DNA from: DASYSA01 sp036003885
GTDB lineage: Bacteria; Acidobacteriota; Blastocatellia; UBA7656
NCBI GenBank assembly: GCA_036003885.1
Contig: DASYSA010000466.1
Span: 1-19,084, forward strand
Reading direction: 5' to 3'
DNA length: 19,084 nt
Shown here: piece after piece, positions 1 to 6,894 of the stretch
How positions within the stretch are numbered: position 1 is the stretch's first letter
Layout of the letters: the number at the start of each line of letters is the position of its first letter
Program-made: the position numbers and the translations under genes
The notes under the pieces: generated by a model
The model's input: only the letters and a program-made list of their open reading frames with translations
What the model was told of the DNA's origin: nothing
Database searches by the model: none

Positions 1-1
1 C

Positions 2-1267
2 GACGCAAAGTACATCTCGCCCAGTTACACACGCAGCTACCCGCTCGTGATGGAGCGCGGCTACGGGGCCATCATTGAGGACGTGGACGGCAATACGTTC
101 CTGGATTTCAACGCCGGGGTTGCGGTTTCGGCGCTGGGTCACGCCCATCCCAAAATCGCCGAGGCGATTGCCGATCAGGCGAGCCTATTCACACACATAT
201 CTGGCACCGACTATTACTACCCTCATCAAACCGCGCTTGCCGAGAAGCTGAACCAGGTTACTCCCGGAAACTTCCTGAAGAAGGTCCATTATGGGAACTC
301 AGGGGCCGAGGCGATGGAAGGCGCGCTGAAGGCCGCGATGTACTCGACCGGCAGGCAAAAGTTCATCGCATTTCGCGGCGCATTTCACGGGCGGACTTTC
401 GGAACTCTGTCGCTGACGGCCTCCCGAGCTGTCCAGCGAAGGGGCTTCGGTCCGCAGACGCTCGACGTGACTCACGTGCCGTACGCAAATCCGCTTCGCT
501 TTCCTCTGGTGTGCCGCGACGGTGAAAGCGTGGGCCTCCGCGCTGCGCGCTACATCGAAGAGACGATCTTCCGAACGACAGTCGCTCCGGAAGACTGCGC
601 GGCAATAGTTGTCGAACCCGTTCAGGGAGAGGGCGGCTACGTCGTACCGTCACGGGACTTCCTGCCCGAACTTCGCCGCATCTGCGATAGGCATGGAATC
701 GTGCTCATCGTCGACGAAGTGCAGTCGGGTATGGGCCGCACGGGACGGCTGTGGGCCATTGAGCATTTCGACGTTGTGCCTGACATCATCTGCATGGCGA
801 AGGCAATCGGCGGAGGGCTTCCACTTGGCGTGACGCTGGCCCGCGAGGATCTGATGCGTTGGCACGTTGGAGCTCACGCTTCAACGTTCGGAGGCAACCC
901 GGTTGCAATTGCCGCCGGATTGAAGACCTTCGAGATACTCGAGAACGGAGTGATGGCCCACGGTGCTCGGATCGGCGACTACATTCTCGAGAAATTACGT
1001 GACATGAAGGAGAGGCAGACTTCGATCGCCGATGTCAGGGGGCTGGGACTGATGATCGGCATCGAATTCGTGAAAGATCGAACGACGCTGGAGCCGTGGC
1101 CCGACTTGAGGGACAGGATCGTTGTTGAGTGCTTCAACCGAGGGTTGGTTCTTCAGGGTGCGGGAGAGACTTCGATCAGGTTTTCGCCGCCTTTGATTAT
1201 CGATCGCGATCAGGCCGACTTCGCTTTGCGGACATTCGAAGCGGCAATCAAGGCATCGCTCAAGTGA
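2..1267 (+). CDS. Class III PLP-dependent aminotransferase / amino-acid racemase family, 5' end outside the window
   Basis: Fold-type I PLP enzyme of the ornithine/4-aminobutyrate aminotransferase class. A GTG at 47 followed by ATG at 50 could be taken as the start, but the frame is open back to base 2 and reads SPSYTRSYPLV, an N-terminal signature of this family, so the gene is cut by the window edge. Visible are DVDGN..LDFNAGVAV, the SGAEA cofactor-phosphate loop, FHGRTFGTLS, the DEVQSGMGRTG strand that contacts the PLP ring, and the Schiff-base lysine in MAKAIGGGLPLG (codon 800-802). The SPSYTRSYP and SGTDYYYP pattern resembles the branch that includes archaeal broad-specificity amino-acid racemases as well as GABA and acetylornithine aminotransferases, so substrate and reaction type cannot be fixed. 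It is convergent with ymdB and is followed by a hairpin at 1289-1310. Confidence 0.93.
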   Translation, partial: DAKYISPSYTRSYPLVMERGYGAIIEDVDGNTFLDFNAGVAVSALGHAHPKIAEAIADQASLFTHISGTDYYYPHQTALAEKLNQVTPGNFLKKVHYGNSGAEAMEGALKAAMYSTGRQKFIAFRGAFHGRTFGTLSLTASRAVQRRGFGPQTLDVTHVPYANPLRFPLVCRDGESVGLRAARYIEETIFRTTVAPEDCAAIVVEPVQGEGGYVVPSRDFLPELRRICDRHGIVLIVDEVQSGMGRTGRLWAIEHFDVVPDIICMAKAIGGGLPLGVTLAREDLMRWHVGAHASTFGGNPVAIAAGLKTFEILENGVMAHGARIGDYILEKLRDMKERQTSIADVRGLGLMIGIEFVKDRTTLEPWPDLRDRIVVECFNRGLVLQGAGETSIRFSPPLIIDRDQADFALRTFEAAIKASLK

Positions 1268-1288
1268 GCTTGAGGGCGGTCACTCGTG

Positions 1289-1310
1289 ATGCGTAAGCGA
1301 CTTACGTCAT
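1289..1310. terminator. Short hairpin between convergent genes, possible bidirectional terminator
   Basis: CGTAAG (1292-1297) and CTTACG (1301-1306) form a perfect 6-bp stem with a 3-nt CGA loop. ATG/CAT extends it by 3 bp across one bulged T. It lies 21 bases after the aminotransferase stop and 22 bases before the ymdB stop. There is no T-run on either side, so it would be a weak or factor-assisted terminator. Confidence 0.35.
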
Positions 1311-1332
1311 GCGCATCGCGGGTGATCCGCTT

Positions 1333-2115
1333 TCACTGCTGAGCTGTAGCAAGTCTCTCGATCATGACGGCCTTGCCGGTCCGTTCATCCACTTCAACCA
1401 GAACCCCATTTATTCGACCACGGCCGGTCGCCGTCTCGAACCTGACCGGCACTCCTCTCAAAAACCTTGTCAGAACGAGATCTGTTTGAACTCCGATCAC
1501 GCCGTCGTGCGGGCCGCTCATTCCAAGGTCGGTAATATAAGCTGTGCCACGAGGCAGTATCTGTTCGTCGGCCGTCTGCACGTGGGTGTGAGTTCCAACC
1601 ACGACTGAGACTCTTCCGTCGAGGTACCGACCCATCGCCATCTTTTCAGATGTAGCCTCGGCGTGGTGGTCGACGATTATGACTGATGCCCGATTGCCGA
1701 TCTCCGAGATGAGCCGGTCCGCGGCCTTGAACGGACAGTCCGTGGGCGGCATGAAGATACGGCCCTGGAGATTAATCACGGCGACTGGAGTTCCCGAAGG
1801 GGTCGATCCCAACCATACTCCGCGACCCGGGGCGTCGGCAGCATAGTTTGCGGGGCGCAGCAGCCGTGGTTCCTGCTCGATGTAGGGTATTCCCTCTTTC
1901 TTATCGTAGATGTGATTACCCGACGTCATCAGATCTACTCCGGAGTCCAGGATCTCCTGGCCTACGCTTCTTATTACTCCTGCGCCGCCGGCGGCGTTCT
2001 CGACATTGGCCACCACAAATTCGGCTTCGAGGCTGTCCCTGAGTTGTCTGAGGGACTCGCGTAGCACGTCGCGCCCCGGCTTTCCGACAACATCACCCAG
2101 AATAATGACTCTCAT
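1333..2115 (-). CDS. ymdB: YmdB-family (TIGR00282) calcineurin-like metallophosphoesterase
   Basis: Predicted dinuclear-metal phosphodiesterase of the YmdB family. The Bacillus member hydrolyses 2',3'-cyclic nucleotides and affects RNA turnover and biofilm fate. The 260 aa match the family length. The metal-site series is complete: D8 in ILGDVVG, E39/N40 in NVENA, N67/H68 in SGNHIYDKKE, H151 in DHHAEATSEK and H176/H178 in GTHTHVQTAD. The start is fixed by a strong AGGAGG (bases 2120-2125) four bases from the ATG. In many bacteria ymdB follows rny (RNase Y). No rny is present here; instead a structured RNA gene lies 77 bases upstream on the same strand and may be co-transcribed with it. Confidence 0.95.
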   Translation of the reverse strand: MRVIILGDVVGKPGRDVLRESLRQLRDSLEAEFVVANVENAAGGAGVIRSVGQEILDSGVDLMTSGNHIYDKKEGIPYIEQEPRLLRPANYAADAPGRGVWLGSTPSGTPVAVINLQGRIFMPPTDCPFKAADRLISEIGNRASVIIVDHHAEATSEKMAMGRYLDGRVSVVVGTHTHVQTADEQILPRGTAYITDLGMSGPHDGVIGVQTDLVLTRFLRGVPVRFETATGRGRINGVLVEVDERTGKAVMIERLATAQQ

Positions 2116-2189
2116 CTATCCTCCTTTCCGGATATTAAAGCATAGAACCGTAGCGTGGCACTAATCGAGGTCGATCAACTGCGGGTAAT

Positions 2190-2400
2190 TGGAAGGTAGG
2201 TGGGAGGGCAACCACTCAGCCGTGTGGGTTACTAACTTTGAACCTGTTTTCAACAGGTGGGTGACCTGAGCCCGACATATTGGCATTCCCCGATCAATGT
2301 GGGGCATTGCTCGTAGCCGGCGCTATGCGGTCCCCGCTTCGTTAGCATTGGTAAAAAATTAGTAAGCCAATCACTAACCTAGCAGAAGCCCTCAGCCTTC
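2190..2400 (-). ncRNA. ssrS: Structured small RNA, candidate 6S RNA
   Basis: A roughly 210-nt, largely self-complementary rod on the minus strand. Its ends pair (2192-2196 with 2396-2400; 2204-2209 with 2388-2393). A second stem joins 2227-2239 to 2355-2368 with one bulge; it contains a G-U pair that exists only if the minus strand is transcribed. An internal hairpin lies at 2242-2258 (ACCTGTT/AACAGGT). An apical helix pairs 2268-2271 with 2309-2312 around CCCC/GGGG (2288-2291/2301-2304). Length, rod shape and a hairpin on the 3' side of the central region fit 6S RNA, which sequesters sigma70 RNA polymerase. The 3' side also shares a GGTTCAA..GTTA run with E. coli 6S, as I recall that sequence. 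The promoter at 2405-2433 starts transcription at the closing stem. The family name is inference. The alternative is a structured leader of ymdB. Confidence 0.5.
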
Positions 2401-2404
2401 GTGG

Positions 2405-2433
2405 ATATTACACATGGTTTGGAGTACGGTCAA
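2405..2433 (-). promoter_or_regulatory. Sigma70-type promoter of the structured RNA
   Basis: On the minus strand TTGACC (2428-2433) and TAATAT (2405-2410) are separated by exactly 17 bases, with TG two bases ahead of the -10 (TGTG-TAATAT). The predicted start is at about 2398, a purine inside the first closing-stem arm of the RNA. The fit between promoter spacing and the end of an independently noticed stem is the best support for both. Confidence 0.6.
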
Positions 2434-2635
2434 GGATTCGTTTTTCAAAGCACAAAACCTCACGGTTGTCCTTCAGTCTCGGTTCTCGTCGTAGTTCCTG
2501 ATTGAGAGTCTTTCCCCACCTGATCGGGCACGGGTCGAAGACATTCCTTATCGACGGTCGATATACAGTCTTACGCTGTTAATCCCGGCATGGAGTTGGC
2601 AAGTCGACCGGAAATGGCCAGGGTATTCACTCAGA
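2434..2635. other. Intergenic stretch with no recognisable feature
   Basis: About 200 bases between the RNA promoter and the next terminator on the same strand. I find no convincing reading frame on either strand, no tRNA-like fold and no long repeat; there are only small inverted repeats such as TCGAC/GTCGA. It may hold the upstream control region of the RNA gene. Confidence 0.4.
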
Positions 2636-2682
2636 AAGAAAAAAAAGAGGACGAGATCTGCACATCCAGCCTCTCGTCCTCT
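2636..2682 (-). terminator. Strong intrinsic terminator
   Basis: The arms 2646-2656 and 2672-2682 form a perfect 11-bp stem (GAGGACGAGA/TCTCGTCCTC plus one A-T pair) with a 15-nt loop. On the minus strand the stem is followed directly by TTTTTTTTCTTT. It ends transcripts arriving from the small gene at 2718-2876 and probably from the AI-2E gene, and it insulates the RNA promoter downstream. Confidence 0.85.
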
Positions 2683-2702
2683 ACCATTCCGCTCACTTCA
2701 GG

Positions 2703-2723
2703 AATTGAGGAGGCACCTCAATT
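2703..2723. repeat. Small palindrome over the end of the 52-aa gene
   Basis: AATTGAGG (2703-2710) and CCTCAATT (2716-2723) are perfect 8-nt inverted arms with a 5-nt loop. The right arm contains the TGA of the minus-strand small gene (2718-2720). It could be a transcript-end stabilising hairpin ahead of the main terminator. Confidence 0.5.
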
Positions 2724-2876
2724 GCTGCTTTCAGTAACTATTTTGTACCACAACTCGCCAGGCATTGGCAACAAATATTTCACGTGGTCGGGTCCGGCGG
2801 TGTACTTGATGCTCGAATTACTCGAATCTTCAGGAATTATTAGCGAACATTTCGTGTAATTCGTGGTCTGGCCCAT
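2718..2876 (-). CDS. Possible 52-aa protein, unrecognised
   Basis: A 52-codon frame from ATG 2876 to TGA 2718, followed within 36 bases by a strong same-strand terminator. Reading N to C, the product begins MGQTTNYTKC, has a Ser/Asn-rich middle (DSSNSS) and ends in IKYTAGPDHVKYLLP and MPGELWYKIVTESSN. It has no signal peptide or membrane segment. It starts 45 bases after the AI-2E stop on the same strand. Doubts: the first residues are encoded by a phrase (complement of TTCGTGTAATTCGTGG, 2851-2866) that looks like a common intergenic repeat; the frame stays open upstream into the AI-2E gene; there is only a weak GGGACG ahead of the ATG. A later in-frame start such as GTG or ATG before MPGELW is possible. 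Confidence 0.33.
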   Translation of the reverse strand: MGQTTNYTKCSLIIPEDSSNSSIKYTAGPDHVKYLLPMPGELWYKIVTESSN

Positions 2877-2920
2877 CAGTCTTTTTCGTCCCAGTTCGGA
2901 TCTTACCGGTTCGAGTCCGC

Positions 2921-4015
2921 TCAGGCGGATGATTCGGTCCCAACCGCGGCGGGATCCTCTCGCTCGGTCCGCCAGGCCTTGACCTCATCTCTTAGCATAC
3001 TGAACAGTGAGATGGTAACTGCAAGGATAACCGGGCCAATAAAAAGCCCCAGAAAGCCGAAGGCTCGGACGCCCCCAAAGACGGAAAAGAAGATGAGCAG
3101 TGTATGCATCTGGACCCGGCCGCGCATCAACAACGGGCGAAGGACATTATCAATCGTTCCGACCACCCCGGCGCCCCACCCGACGAGTAACAGCCCCATA
3201 ACCCAGTGACCTGTCGCGACCAGGTACAGCGAAGCGGGAACCCACACGACCGCAGACCCGACCAGAGGCAGAAGAGAGAAGAAGGCTGCAACCACTCCCC
3301 ACAACACAGGTGAGCGCATCCCAAGCACTGCCAGAGCCAGACCCGTCAGCGTTCCCTGCACCGCGGCGACCACAAGTCCACCGTACACCGTCGCGATGAT
3401 AGTGTTGCTGATCCCGTTGAACAGACGCTCCACTTGTTCTGGTTTGAGGGGGAGCACTGCAGCGGCCCTCCTGCGTAACGATTTGCCCTCCCTGAAAAGA
3501 AAGAAGAGCGTGAAGAGCGCAATGACAGAATTGATCAGAAAAGAGGTGATGTTGCCGAGCACCATCCCTATCTCGGATAAAAGTAGCGATCCCACCTGCT
3601 GCAATCGGCTGACCAACCATGCTCGGGGGTCGATCTGAGACAGGTCAACGTAGCGGCCGATCCACTCCAGGGGCCTGCGAAGAAGTTCCGCTATGTACGG
3701 ACTCCAGCCGCCGAAATCAGAACTCCGCTCTCCAAGCTCATGATAAAGATCGGATACCTCCTCAGTGATTGCCACTCCGATGGCTATGGCGGGTACGACG
3801 ACGAGCAACGCCACGAGAATGGTCGACAGCAAAGCAGCCAGGCTCGGGCTGCCAACCCACTTCACCATCTTCGCCTGAACTGGAAAGAAGACGATTGCGA
3901 TGACCGCCGCGCTGAGCAAGGGCCCGATAAACGGCTTGAAGATAATGAAGCACAGGGCAAGCGCCGCAATTGCGAGCGAAACCAGGAAGAGGATGGTTAC
4001 TCGTTGCTTCGTCAT
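2921..4015 (-). CDS. AI-2E/PerM (YdiK, TqsA) family membrane transporter
   Basis: Polytopic inner-membrane protein of 364 aa, family length. The N-terminal half has a hydrophobic pair (about residues 7-45), a third segment near 57-85, then a soluble stretch (about 90-140). The C-terminal half has further membrane segments and the family's conserved tail: DNVLRPLLMRGRVQMHTLL followed by FFSVFGGVRAFGFLGLFIGP. Members include an AI-2 exporter, sodium-proton antiporters and many proteins of unknown substrate, so the autoinducer name should not be read as function. The C-terminal 20 residues are charged and cytosolic. It lies 153 bases downstream of topA on the same strand, with only a weak purine-rich ribosome site. 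It probably shares the terminator at 2636-2682. Confidence 0.9.
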   Translation of the reverse strand: MTKQRVTILFLVSLAIAALALCFIIFKPFIGPLLSAAVIAIVFFPVQAKMVKWVGSPSLAALLSTILVALLVVVPAIAIGVAITEEVSDLYHELGERSSDFGGWSPYIAELLRRPLEWIGRYVDLSQIDPRAWLVSRLQQVGSLLLSEIGMVLGNITSFLINSVIALFTLFFLFREGKSLRRRAAAVLPLKPEQVERLFNGISNTIIATVYGGLVVAAVQGTLTGLALAVLGMRSPVLWGVVAAFFSLLPLVGSAVVWVPASLYLVATGHWVMGLLLVGWGAGVVGTIDNVLRPLLMRGRVQMHTLLIFFSVFGGVRAFGFLGLFIGPVILAVTISLFSMLRDEVKAWRTEREDPAAVGTESSA

Positions 4016-4124
4016 TCAGAAGGGATCTCTCTAACTGCGCACTGATGGGTTCAGACCTCTGGATGTTCCCGACTCAAACCCGAAGTCGCGCGGGGAAAAT
4101 CGGCCGGTATAGAGGCGTGCGCGT

Positions 4125-4141
4125 TCGGAGCAGGGCTCCGA
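4125..4141 (-). repeat. Hairpin between topA and the AI-2E gene
   Basis: TCGGAG and CTCCGA form a perfect 6-bp stem with a 5-nt loop, 28 bases after the topA stop. No T-run follows, so it is more likely an attenuating or transcript-end structure than a complete terminator. It is weak evidence on its own. Confidence 0.3.
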
Positions 4142-4168
4142 TTACGGCCTGAAGATTGAACCCTGGAA

Positions 4169-6640
4169 TCAGGCTGCGTCGTCCTCGGAATCGGCTGTTT
4201 CGGGAAGCGGCTCTTTGTGCTTGCACTCCTCGTTCCGACACATCAGATAGCGCTCGCCGTCCTTCTTGACCTTCTCGACAAGGAACCTGGCCCCGCAGTC
4301 CGGACAAGCCTGAGGTACGGGCTTGTCCCACACAGCGAACTTGCAGGTCGGGTAGTTAGAACACCCGTAGAATGACTTTCGCTTGCCTCGCTTGACTACC
4401 AGATCACCGCCGCATTCCGGGCAGGCTATGCCGATGGTTTCCTGTTTGATGTACTTGCAAGTTGGATAGTTCGAGCAGGCCGTGAAAGGGCCGAATCGGC
4501 CTTCCTTCAGTACCAAATGTTTGTTGCACTGTGGGCATAATTCTTCAAGTACAACATCCGGCGCCGCAATCTTTCCGCCCTTCTGAATCTTTCTGGTTGT
4601 CTTGCAGTCCGGATAGCCGGTGCAGGCCAGGAACTGCCCAAAGCGCCCACGTTTCATCTGCATGGGTTTGCCGCAGTTCTCGCAGATCTCTTCGGCGGCT
4701 TCCGCCTGAGTCTCTTCGCTGCCTTCGTCGTTGGCCTTCGCGATGTCACGCGTAGTCTTGCACTCAGGGTAGTTAGTGCAAGCGAGAAATTGTCCGTAGC
4801 GGCCAAACTTGATTGCCATCGGCGAGCCGCAGTTCTCGCACTTTTCGTCGGTGATGATCTCCTGGCGCTTGACGTCGCGCATGTTCTCCTTTGCAATCGC
4901 CAGGTCCTTGGTGAACTTCCCGTAGAACTCAGCCAAAGCATCGGTCCAGATCATCTTGCCTTCTTCGATCTCGTCCAGCTCCCCCTCCATGTGGGCGGTA
5001 TACTCGACATTAAACAGATCATCGAAGCTCTCGACCAGAAGTTCGTTGACGATTGTTCCAAGCTCGGTCGGTCTGAAGCGCCCTTCCTTGCGTTCGACAT
5101 ATTCGCGGTCCTGGATCACCGTCATTATCGACGCATAGGTAGACGGCCGCCCAATCCCCTTCTCTTCGAGCGCCTTCACCAGCGTTGCTTCCGTGAAACG
5201 CGGCGGCGGCTCAGTGAAGTGCTGATCCGGGTTGAGTTTGTTGAGAGTCAACTGCTCGCCCTGTTTCACCAGAGGCAGATTCCGAGCCTGTTCGTCATCC
5301 TCCTCGTCCTTCTCGTCTTTACCCTCTTCGTACACTGCGAGGAAACCGTTGAACTTTATGACTGATCCGGTCGCGCGGAACACGTAACGCTCGCCTGCTT
5401 TGATGTCGATAGTCGTCTGATCGAAGAGCGCGGGCATCATCTGAGATGCGACGAAGCGCTGCCAGATTAACTTGTACAGCGCATGCTCGTCCTTGCTCAG
5501 ATAGGGCGCAACGGAATCGGGCGTCCTCAGAACGGAGGTTGGGCGGATCGCCTCGTGAGCATCCTGAGCATCCTTCTTCGATTTGTATAGGATCGGCTTT
5601 TCGGGAAGATAGCCGGTACCGAACTGGCTGCCGATTAAGTCGCGCACTTCTACAAGCGCCGAGTCGGCCACTCTGATCGAATCGGTTCTCATGTAGGTGA
5701 TCAGGCCGACCGGATCTTCGGTGCCGATGTCAAAGCCCTCATAGAGCTTCTGGGCAAGTTGCATCGTCTTCTTCACATTGAAGCGAAGTTTCCGCGAAGC
5801 TTCCTGTTGTAGCTTGGATGTGATGAACGGCGGCACCGGGTTCCGCTTCTTCTCTTTGGTGGTGACTGACGAGACGACGAAGGCCTGACGCTGGATATCG
5901 GCGACGATGTCGTTTGCCTGCTTCTCTTCCCTGATGTGGATCTCATTCTTCTTGAGGTCCTCGCCGAAGTCGCCGACCTTGAGGCTCTTCTCTTCAACTC
6001 GGATGAGCCGAGCATCGAAGGCAGGCGGCAACCCGGCTGCGAGGTTCGCAGTGATCGTCCAGTATTCAGTAGAAAGGAAGGCGAGTATCTCTTGTTCGCG
6101 TTCGACCACCAGCCGCAACGCGACCGACTGTACGCGACCTGCGGAGAGGCCGCGCCTGACCTTATCCCAAAGCAGCGGGCTGACCTGATAGCCGACGATC
6201 CGGTCGAGCAGGCGGCGGGCCTGTTGAGCGTCGACGAGATTCTGATCGATATCGGTCGGGTGTTTGAAGGACTCCTGGATAGCCGACTTGGTAATTTCAT
6301 TGAAGAGAACCCGGCGGACCGTTTTTAGATTCTTGCCGCTGCCCTGGAGTTCTTCTTTGATGTGCCACCCGATGGCTTCGCCCTCGCGGTCGTTGTCGGT
6401 CGCGACGTATATCGTGTTGACACCTTTCGCGGCGGATTTGAGCTCTTTTATGACCTTCTCTTTGCCCGGAATGATCTCATAGGTAGGCTCGAAGTTGTTG
6501 TCGAAGTCTATGCCGATGCCCTTCTTGGGCAGGTCCTTGATATGTCCAACCGAGGCTATGACGTTGAAATCGGAGCCAAGATATTTGTTTATTGTCTTCG
6601 CTTTAGAGGGCGACTCGACTACTACAAGTGCTTTTGTCAT
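4169..6640 (-). CDS. topA: DNA topoisomerase I (type IA) with five C-terminal zinc ribbons
   Basis: Relaxes negative supercoils by single-strand passage. The 823 aa contain an N-terminal TOPRIM domain (E9 in VESPSKAK; D82/D84/E86 in TDNDREGE), the type IA core with AGRVQSVALRLVVEREQEI and the nucleophile Y316 in LITYMRTDS, and the GIGRPSTYASIM segment. The tail carries four Topo_C4 fingers starting near 601, 653, 702 and 740 (CxxCG...C..YP.C) and a fifth, divergent CPDC..C....C ribbon near 779, then an acidic end. Three to four fingers are usual. Spacers between the first three are long and acidic or Lys-rich. No clear ribosome site precedes the ATG; a promoter lies at 6715-6744. dprA upstream is a frequent topA neighbour. 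Confidence 0.97.
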   Translation of the reverse strand: MTKALVVVESPSKAKTINKYLGSDFNVIASVGHIKDLPKKGIGIDFDNNFEPTYEIIPGKEKVIKELKSAAKGVNTIYVATDNDREGEAIGWHIKEELQGSGKNLKTVRRVLFNEITKSAIQESFKHPTDIDQNLVDAQQARRLLDRIVGYQVSPLLWDKVRRGLSAGRVQSVALRLVVEREQEILAFLSTEYWTITANLAAGLPPAFDARLIRVEEKSLKVGDFGEDLKKNEIHIREEKQANDIVADIQRQAFVVSSVTTKEKKRNPVPPFITSKLQQEASRKLRFNVKKTMQLAQKLYEGFDIGTEDPVGLITYMRTDSIRVADSALVEVRDLIGSQFGTGYLPEKPILYKSKKDAQDAHEAIRPTSVLRTPDSVAPYLSKDEHALYKLIWQRFVASQMMPALFDQTTIDIKAGERYVFRATGSVIKFNGFLAVYEEGKDEKDEEDDEQARNLPLVKQGEQLTLNKLNPDQHFTEPPPRFTEATLVKALEEKGIGRPSTYASIMTVIQDREYVERKEGRFRPTELGTIVNELLVESFDDLFNVEYTAHMEGELDEIEEGKMIWTDALAEFYGKFTKDLAIAKENMRDVKRQEIITDEKCENCGSPMAIKFGRYGQFLACTNYPECKTTRDIAKANDEGSEETQAEAAEEICENCGKPMQMKRGRFGQFLACTGYPDCKTTRKIQKGGKIAAPDVVLEELCPQCNKHLVLKEGRFGPFTACSNYPTCKYIKQETIGIACPECGGDLVVKRGKRKSFYGCSNYPTCKFAVWDKPVPQACPDCGARFLVEKVKKDGERYLMCRNEECKHKEPLPETADSEDDAA

Positions 6641-6714
6641 GACTTTAAGACTATCCGTTCAGATCAACACCACAAAACATCAGGGAGCTTTCGCGTTCTA
6701 GCTTCAAATGATCG

Positions 6715-6744
6715 ACTTTAGCCTCGGGCCTCGTTTTGTGTCAA
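6715..6744 (-). promoter_or_regulatory. Probable topA promoter
   Basis: A perfect -35 TTGACA (6739-6744) and a 4/6 -10 TAAAGT (6715-6720) are separated by 18 bases. The predicted start near 6708 would give a leader of about 68 nt. It shows that topA can be transcribed separately from dprA. Confidence 0.5.
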
Positions 6745-6813
6745 GCATCGCGATTTTTGGGGGACTCCGTCAGGTACACTTAAACCCGGGGCGAGGAACC
6801 GGAGAAAGGGCCG

Positions 6814-6869
6814 GCCATGAATCACACGAATCATTGGTGATCATTCGTTTAATTTGTCTGATTCATGGC
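6814..6869. repeat. REP-like cruciform between dprA and topA
   Basis: Perfect 11-bp outer arms GCCATGAATCA (6814-6824) and TGATTCATGGC (6859-6869), plus an inner ACGAAT/ATTCGT pair. The vocabulary (ACACGAAT, ATTCGT.TAATT) resembles 2851-2866 (TTCGTGTAATTCGTGG). It lies just past the dprA stop and could serve as its transcript end. Without other genomic copies its status as a dispersed repeat is inference. Confidence 0.6.
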
Positions 6870-6894
6870 TGGCGCCCTTCCGGATGAACACGGA

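Noticed and set aside
2590..2859. 89-codon plus-strand frame
   Set aside because: Contains the poly-A and stem of the minus-strand terminator (KKEKKEDE) and palindrome sequence; lacks a ribosome site; is antisense to a likelier small gene and the composition is not protein-like.
2905..2921. T-arm-like motif GGTTCGAGTCC at the end of the AI-2E gene, as in a tRNA
   Set aside because: Four of five stem pairs fit, but no matching acceptor stem, D-arm or anticodon arm lies upstream on the plus strand, and the motif runs up to the AI-2E stop codon.
2921..4015. Calling the AI-2E family protein a quorum-signal exporter
   Set aside because: The family name covers many transport roles and nothing nearby (no luxS or lsr) supports autoinducer traffic.
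4790..5365. 191-codon plus-strand frame within topA
   Set aside because: Antisense to topA core, Leu/Phe-rich as expected for the reverse of Lys/Glu-rich coding text.
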